Part shown: positions 59,296-64,000 of the stretch, one piece after another
Position numbering within the stretch: the stretch's first letter is position 1
Layout of the letters: each line of letters starts with the position of its first letter
Source of the DNA: Phocoena phocoena
Lineage: Eukaryota > Chordata > Mammalia > Artiodactyla > Phocoenidae
DNA: 64,000 nucleotides
Direction: 5' to 3'
Assembly: GCF_963924675.1 (NCBI RefSeq)
Contig: NC_089220.1
Coordinates: forward strand, 171,106,761 to 171,170,760
The notes under the pieces: model-generated
Databases searched by the model: none
What the model saw: only the letters and a program-made list of their open reading frames with translations
Told to the model about the DNA's origin: nothing
Made by a program: the position numbers and the translations under genes

Positions 59296-61689
59296 AGCTT
59301 GAGAACTTTGTATAATCTCACACAATGGTGTGTTGAGCCACATTACCCAAGTCCCTCTTTATTAGATTCATTTATCAAGAAGGTGGCCCCAAGGTGGACA
59401 GTGGGGTGTATTTAGGACTAAAGCTTTACTTTAAGAACATGGGTTTTTGACTACATACATCAACTGCTTTAAGAAAGAGTCACATTGAGTAACTTGAGTA
59501 CTTAAAACATAGGGAGAAAAATTCAATTACATGCCAACTAATTAACAAACTGTTTTTTTTTTAATGTATCAAGAACCTATGGCTATTTAAAGAATTAGTA
59601 TAAAATTTTAACAATCCACTTAATATAACTCTGCAATTTTAGGAAGGGGGATCCATGAATTGTAAGTGGTTTAGATGTTCTTAAAGTGATGCTAAGTAGG
59701 GAACATTTAATCTTACCTTTATCGTGTTGTAAATCTTGTTGTTCTTTATTATGTTGGAAAGACCATAAATAAGTCTTTAATATGCCTACATTTTATCCTT
59801 GACATTTATGATATGTTTTTATATATTTTGACAAAATACCAAGGTAGAAGGAAAAAGCTCTGTCGTATTTGCAGTGGTGATTAATGTTGATGTCTGTATT
59901 TATGTATCACAAAATCTGTGTAAACATACTTCAGTTGGGGTCACAAGAATGTTTTATATAAATGTACCAAGACAGCCTACCTAGAGTGCCATTTAGAACA
60001 AAATAATAACATGAAGTGGACCAGCTGAACATACCTTTTAACAACATTCAAATAGCTCCTGTGAGAAAAGAAGTCCTGTGATAAGTTTGAACTCCAGACA
60101 ATTGTTTCATGTAAGAGATCCATTTTAAGATTCTGGAGTTTTGCTAACAACTCAAAAAGTCAAATGGACTCATAGTTTATGTGTGAGTTCTTAATTAAGG
60201 ATTTTACTGAAATATTTTATAATAACTGCCTTTGGAGTTACACCAGACAATAATATCCTCCTCTAGATGTAAATTATTTGGCTTTAGTCACATGACACAC
60301 AAATGCCAAAGTTTATGAATAGGCAAAAAAAGTGCTCAAATAACTGAATGATTTTTTTTTCTTCTGCGCTGTAATGATTCAGCATTTAGTCATATCCCCT
60401 TTACATCATGCAACCTTTTCCTTGCCTCTGAACACGACAAGTGTCACCTGGCACGGAGAGTTCATTTGTTACAAACACAGACACTGTGCCAGTAGCAAGT
60501 GGGGATTACTATTTTCTTCAATATGGAAAGTTTATCTAGGGTTCAAGAAATGGTTGCATTATGACCATGTTGAAAAGGAAGCACAGATAGACTCCTCATG
60601 GCACACAAGGGCCTAGTAAAACAAGCAGATATTTTTGTCTTACTACCAAAGAAGGAACCGAGATGCTTTCCCCAGTGGCCGAGTATGGACTGGAGCTCCG
60701 ATGATCCTTCAGCCACCTAGTCCAACTGATTCTACCACCAGAAAGCAATTCCCTTCTGCTGGGTCCTTTTCAAGATAAGGATGACAGGATTTTTGAGAAC
60801 ACGCTCTAAGAAACAGCTCTAAGCACAGTCCTCTCAAATCAAGCCTGTAGGGCACAGCTAACTTCCCACTGGCAACGTCTCCTTCAGTCAGTCAGGGATT
60901 GGGAGACCTAAGAAGTTTTCCCATAACCTTTACATAAATGGTGCAGTAAATCATCTACATCAGATAACAAGACTTTTTAAAAGATGCAGGAACAAGGGTG
61001 GTAGGGACGGGGGAAGCATGTATCTGATCATTTTGTGGATCTTTTGAGATGAGTTGAGAACAGCAGGCTGGCACCTGTGGCCAGGACAGAAAGATGCAAT
61101 CCTGTTGATGGAATTGACTGTCACATATGTTTCCGTTATGGAGCGTGTGCTCAGAGAAGACAAAGGACCCAGATTTATCTCCCTTAGAGTTACAAGCCTT
61201 TGAACCTCCTTGGATGAGCATTCTATATTAAAAACCCAAAGCCTCTGTTTTCTAGGTTGAACATAAATCCAAACTCCAGCAGACATCTCGTAAGAGAAAC
61301 AGAGGCAAGCTAAGTGAAGAAAGATGTGGCAGTATTTGCTTTAAATGCCACCAAAGTTTACTGAAATATTTTGACTGTGTGAATCCATGGATGTTTCCAG
61401 TTGGACTTCCTGGACTTTGCTGGAGAAGGTAAGACATTTTGGAAGGGTTACTATTATTGAGACCTGAGACTTAACTCATTTTAGGTACAAAGCTAGAGCT
61501 TTTTATACATAATTTAAATAATCTTCTTAACAATACTTTCAGGTCAATGTGGTTAACAGCCTCAGCAAAGTACGTAGAGTGATTTCCAGAAGGTTTCCAC
61601 TTAGAGCAGGGTGGATCCAGGTTGAAGGCCAGAAGAAGCTGTTTTGAAATCTGTGGATTTTCTTCAACGCTGCCTGCCTGTGTTAGAGG
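59296..61689. other. ITGA8 intron, nothing recognised
   Basis: About 2.4 kb of AT-rich intron with no repeat or exon I can support. Confidence 0.4.
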
Positions 61690-61862
61690 TTCCCAATCCT
61701 AGCTTCACTGCAGAATCATCACTTGTAGAGTTTTCAAAGTGCAGTGGCAGAGCTCCACCCGACTCACTCAATCCTGATGTTTCAGATGGGGTCTGAGCAT
61801 GTAAAAACCTTAAAAGTCACATGGATGGTGATTCTTTGCATACTCAGGGTTGAAAATCACTC
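61690..61862. repeat. MER20-like hAT-Charlie remnant
   Basis: GGTTCCCAATCCTAGCTTCA at the start and CAGGGTTGAAAATCACTC at the end form degenerate inverted ends. CTCAATCCTGATGTTTCAGA lies inside. Confidence 0.65.
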
Positions 61863-61984
61863 ATCAAGGGATGAATTTAAATTACAAAAAGTAGATTAGG
61901 CTAGAAAGAGTAAATATTAGTTACCTTTTTAAGACCTAGGCTGAAGAGAAATTATGAGAGTATCGACTTTTACACCGTCCGAAG

Positions 61985-62148
61985 CAATGCTTCTCAAACA
62001 TGACAGGGTACCTGCTGCCCTGATGGTTTTGATAAAAGGCAGGTTCTGACTCAGCAGGTCTGGAGTGAGGCCTGTTTCTGAATTTCTAACAGTTTCTTAG
62101 GTACTGCTGATACTGCTGGTCTGCAAAACACATTTTGAGTAACAAGGA
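61985..62148. repeat. MER20-like hAT-Charlie remnant, second copy
   Basis: AATGCTTCTCAAACATGACA, CTCAGCAGGTCTGGAGTGAG, TTTCTAACAGTTTCTTAGGT and AAAACACATTTTGAGTAAC give the family order. It lies only about 120 bases from another copy of similar type. Confidence 0.7.
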
Positions 62149-62549
62149 CCTGGGGACCAGAATCCAAGTCGAGCTTGCAGGTTTCTATGGCGCGACCAAG
62201 AGATGAGGTTTACATGTTAACATTGTTTCCCGGAGCCCTGACTGTGGTCACTGTCACTGTTAAAGGCAGAGTTTTGGTGACCGTGCCTGTTCATCCCCCA
62301 TCATCTGTTCTCCCCTCTGCTCTGCATGGCCTTACCAGGTTGCCAGCAGTTGTGCTGTGACAGATATGTGGGTGTCAGTAATGTTTAATAGCTTCAATTG
62401 AAAACCTGTTTCATTCAAATGAAGCTCAGAGTGTACTTCTTTCTTCCCCCACATATTACTGGTCTGTGCTTAGAAAGGAAAGTTGACTGTTCCTGTAGCT
62501 GGTCTGTGGCAACTGTCCCTAAGGAGGAGAGTCTCCCTCATCCCTCACT
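62149..62549. other. ITGA8 intron, nothing recognised
   Basis: No repeat or exon recognised. Confidence 0.4.
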
Positions 62550-62564
62550 CACCAGGCTGTCTTT

Positions 62565-62770
62565 TTTTTGGGGGGGGGGGGTGGTACACGGGCCTCTCAC
62601 TGTTGTGGCCTCTCCCGTTGCGGAGCACAGGCTCCAGACCGCAGGCTCAGTGGCCATGGCTCACGGGCCCAGCCGCTCCGCGGCATGTGGGATCTTCCCA
62701 GACCGAGGCACGAACCCGTGTCCCCTGCATCGGCAGGTGGACTCCCAACCACTGCGCCACCAGGGAAGCC
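62565..62770 (-). mobile_element. Young CHR-type cetacean SINE, minus orientation
   Basis: A perfect 15-bp duplication CACCAGGCTGTCTTT flanks it (62550-62564 and 62771-62785). The tail on the plus strand is TTTTT followed by G12, an unusual change from a plain poly-T. The body matches the other young copies at 5057 and 53221. It sits in the ITGA8 intron 333 bp from the stalk exon. Confidence 0.95.
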
Positions 62771-63103
62771 CACCAGGCTGTCTTTAAAATTACAATCGGT
62801 ATGACTTCATTCTGATGATCACGACTATCTGGACTTCTTTCAAACAAAAGAGCCTAATTAAAAAAATGGTACTAGTCCTGAATTTTGTGGGAGAGGGGTA
62901 GAAGTTTACAATGAAGGTTTAAAAATTTGATCAAATAACACTAAGGAATTTCCAGACTGAAATAAGAAAATAGTGATCTGAAGCGGGAAACTTTTCTCAA
63001 GCCACTGTAATAAGCATGTAAACCTACCACAAGCAAAACAGTGATTTAAAAACTAATTTCAATAAAACGATTTGTACCTAATAATATATTTTAAGATACT
63101 CAC

Positions 63104-63205
63104 TGCTATGCTGCCTTCAGGGAGTTTGGCTGGCTGGTCTTTATAAGGCATCTTCTTAACTTCAAAGGACACCAGGGATACAAGAGAATAGGGATCATTT
63201 TTCCT
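63104..63205 (-). CDS. ITGA8: ITGA8 exon: membrane-proximal extracellular stalk (34 aa)
   Basis: On the minus strand a TTTCAG acceptor precedes 34 codons, read as RKNDPYSLVSLVSFEVKK and then MPYKDQPAKLPEGSIA, and a GTGAGT donor follows. The length is 102 nt and both ends are phase 0. This is the end of the calf-2 region just outside the membrane, with the beta-strand-like VSFEVKK segment typical of integrin alpha chains. The next residues (IKTSV) come from the exon at 48290. The exon is too short for an ORF-length filter and was found by reading the splice sites. An acceptor two bases further in is also possible, but it would shift the frame. Confidence 0.92.
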
Positions 63206-63354
63206 CTGAAATTAGAAACATTTAGTTAAGTATTGTCCATGTAAAGCTTTTAAAAGTTATATTGGCAGCCAACCGGTTGTTTTTCATGTTGTCCATTTCC
63301 AAAGCAAAATTTCCTGCTTCCTTCTCTCTTCCTTTTCTGTCTTTACTTTTTCCG

Positions 63355-63470
63355 CATCCATCTATCCATTCATGATCCATTCATCATCTCCCCGTCCACC
63401 TTCTGTCCATCATCCACCCATCCACCCACCCATCACCCATTCACTATCCATCCAACCAACCATTCATCTT
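63355..63470. repeat. Degenerate (CATC/CACC)n tandem array
   Basis: CATCCATCTATCCATTCATG, CATCCACCCATCCACCCACC and CAACCAACCATTCATC are an imperfect tetranucleotide repeat. Confidence 0.85.
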
Positions 63471-63716
63471 CTTATTTCTAAAGGTAATTCATCTTATGAA
63501 CAAAAGAGTTGGCATAATAAGGTTAAAATAAAAACAGAAAAGCAGAGTTCCTAAAAGGAGTAAGCACAAGTGCCATTAGAACATAACAGGGAGACATCGT
63601 GGGTTACAAATTCTTGTTATCTGAGAGAAGGAAATATTTTAGGAGAGAGACTGCTGCTAAGTTACAAAGAAATTAATCACATTTCATCTTATACAGAAGA
63701 CCCTGAACAGACCTCT

Positions 63717-63912
63717 CCGTCATGGCACTATTAGGATTTGGGGTTGGTTAAGGAACTGTCCTGTGCATTGTAGGATGTTTAGCAGCATCCATGGCATCTA
63801 CCCACTAGATGCCAGTAGCACCCCTCACCCAGTTGTAACAATTGAAAATGTCTCTAATTACTGCCAGTGTCCTCTGCGGAGCAAAATCCCCCTGGTTAAG
63901 AACCACTCACCT
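63717..63912. repeat. MER5A-like hAT-Charlie remnant
   Basis: GTGCATTGTAGGATGTTTAG, CTACCCACTAGATGCCAGTA, AAAATGTCTCTAATTACTGC and a final CTGGTTAAGAACCACTC match this family in nearly full length. Confidence 0.85.
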
Positions 63913-64000
63913 AGAACCATACAGTGTTTTTGACAGAACTTTTCAGCAAGTTCTTTTTGTTTAATCGGTTCTCATATTAACTGTTGATTAAGGTCAAGGG

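Larger units (their letters stand above)
43630..64000 (-). other. ITGA8: ITGA8 gene, 3' part (three last coding exons, introns, 3' UTR)
   Basis: Three exons on the minus strand join without a frame break into the C-terminal part of an integrin alpha chain: membrane-proximal stalk, transmembrane helix, GFFxR-type motif and short tail. All junctions are phase 0 with AG acceptors and GTGAGT or GTAAGT donors. The intron between the stalk and transmembrane exons is 14.8 kb (48291-63103) and holds a long L1, an older L1, a SINE and fossil DNA transposons. The last intron is 1.7 kb (46455-48167) and looks repeat-free. The upstream exons lie outside the window. The family assignment to alpha-8 rather than alpha-V or alpha-5 rests on my recollection of the tail (RARPPQ then DREQLTN) and of the transmembrane segment. 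Integrin alpha-8 pairs with beta-1 and binds RGD ligands such as nephronectin, with a known role in kidney development. Confidence 0.93.
63206..64000. other. ITGA8 intron upstream of the stalk exon
   Basis: It contains a degenerate ATCC array and a MER5A-like element. No further integrin exon is seen up to the window edge. Confidence 0.6.

Noticed and set aside
62398..62815. 110-129 codon ORFs with repeated HGPSRSAACG-type text
   Set aside because: Translation of the CHR SINE; the same text recurs in the SINEs at 5057 and 53221.

Overview
The window is vertebrate nuclear DNA, almost certainly from a cetacean. The strongest sign is a set of tRNA-derived SINEs that end in the CTTCCCTGGTGG promoter-side head and carry the long cetacean (CHR-type) body. 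They sit among cetartiodactyl-type LINE-1 (L1) copies and older mammal-wide repeats (MIR, L2, MER5/MER20-like, L1M). There is no operon structure, and the density of long ORFs is what non-coding DNA plus decayed L1 would give.

The one protein-coding gene I can support is the 3' end of the integrin alpha-8 gene (ITGA8), on the minus strand. Three coding exons are visible, each joined in phase 0 with consensus splice sites. They are an extracellular stalk exon (63205 to 63104), the transmembrane exon (48290 to 48168), and the last coding exon with the CGFFDR juxtamembrane motif, cytoplasmic tail and TGA stop (46454 to 46368). A 3' UTR of about 2.7 kb probably runs to an AATAAA at 43652 to 43647. 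The rest of the gene lies beyond position 64000. Positions 1 to about 43,600 are then the intergenic region downstream of ITGA8.

The intergenic and intronic space is a layered record of retrotransposition. It holds a 4.7 kb plus-strand L1 (20.75-25.49 kb) and an older plus-strand L1 (25.9-27.3 kb). It also holds a near full-length minus-strand L1 (35.5-41.1 kb) and a second minus-strand L1 that keeps its 5' region (50.45-56.03 kb, inside ITGA8 intron), plus a further L1 end at 56.5-57.5 kb. Seven or eight CHR-type SINEs and several short L1 tails are present, many with readable target-site duplications. All L1 ORFs are broken.

The most unusual signals are structural. A four-unit telomere-type (TAACCC) array lies inside one L1, with filler copied from next door. 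A SINE in the same L1 replaces about 450 bp of it. The two minus-strand L1s are in direct orientation and bracket the last two coding exons of ITGA8. One short target motif was used for two successive insertions. I found no previously undescribed gene system; the interest lies in genome-repair and retrotransposition scars.
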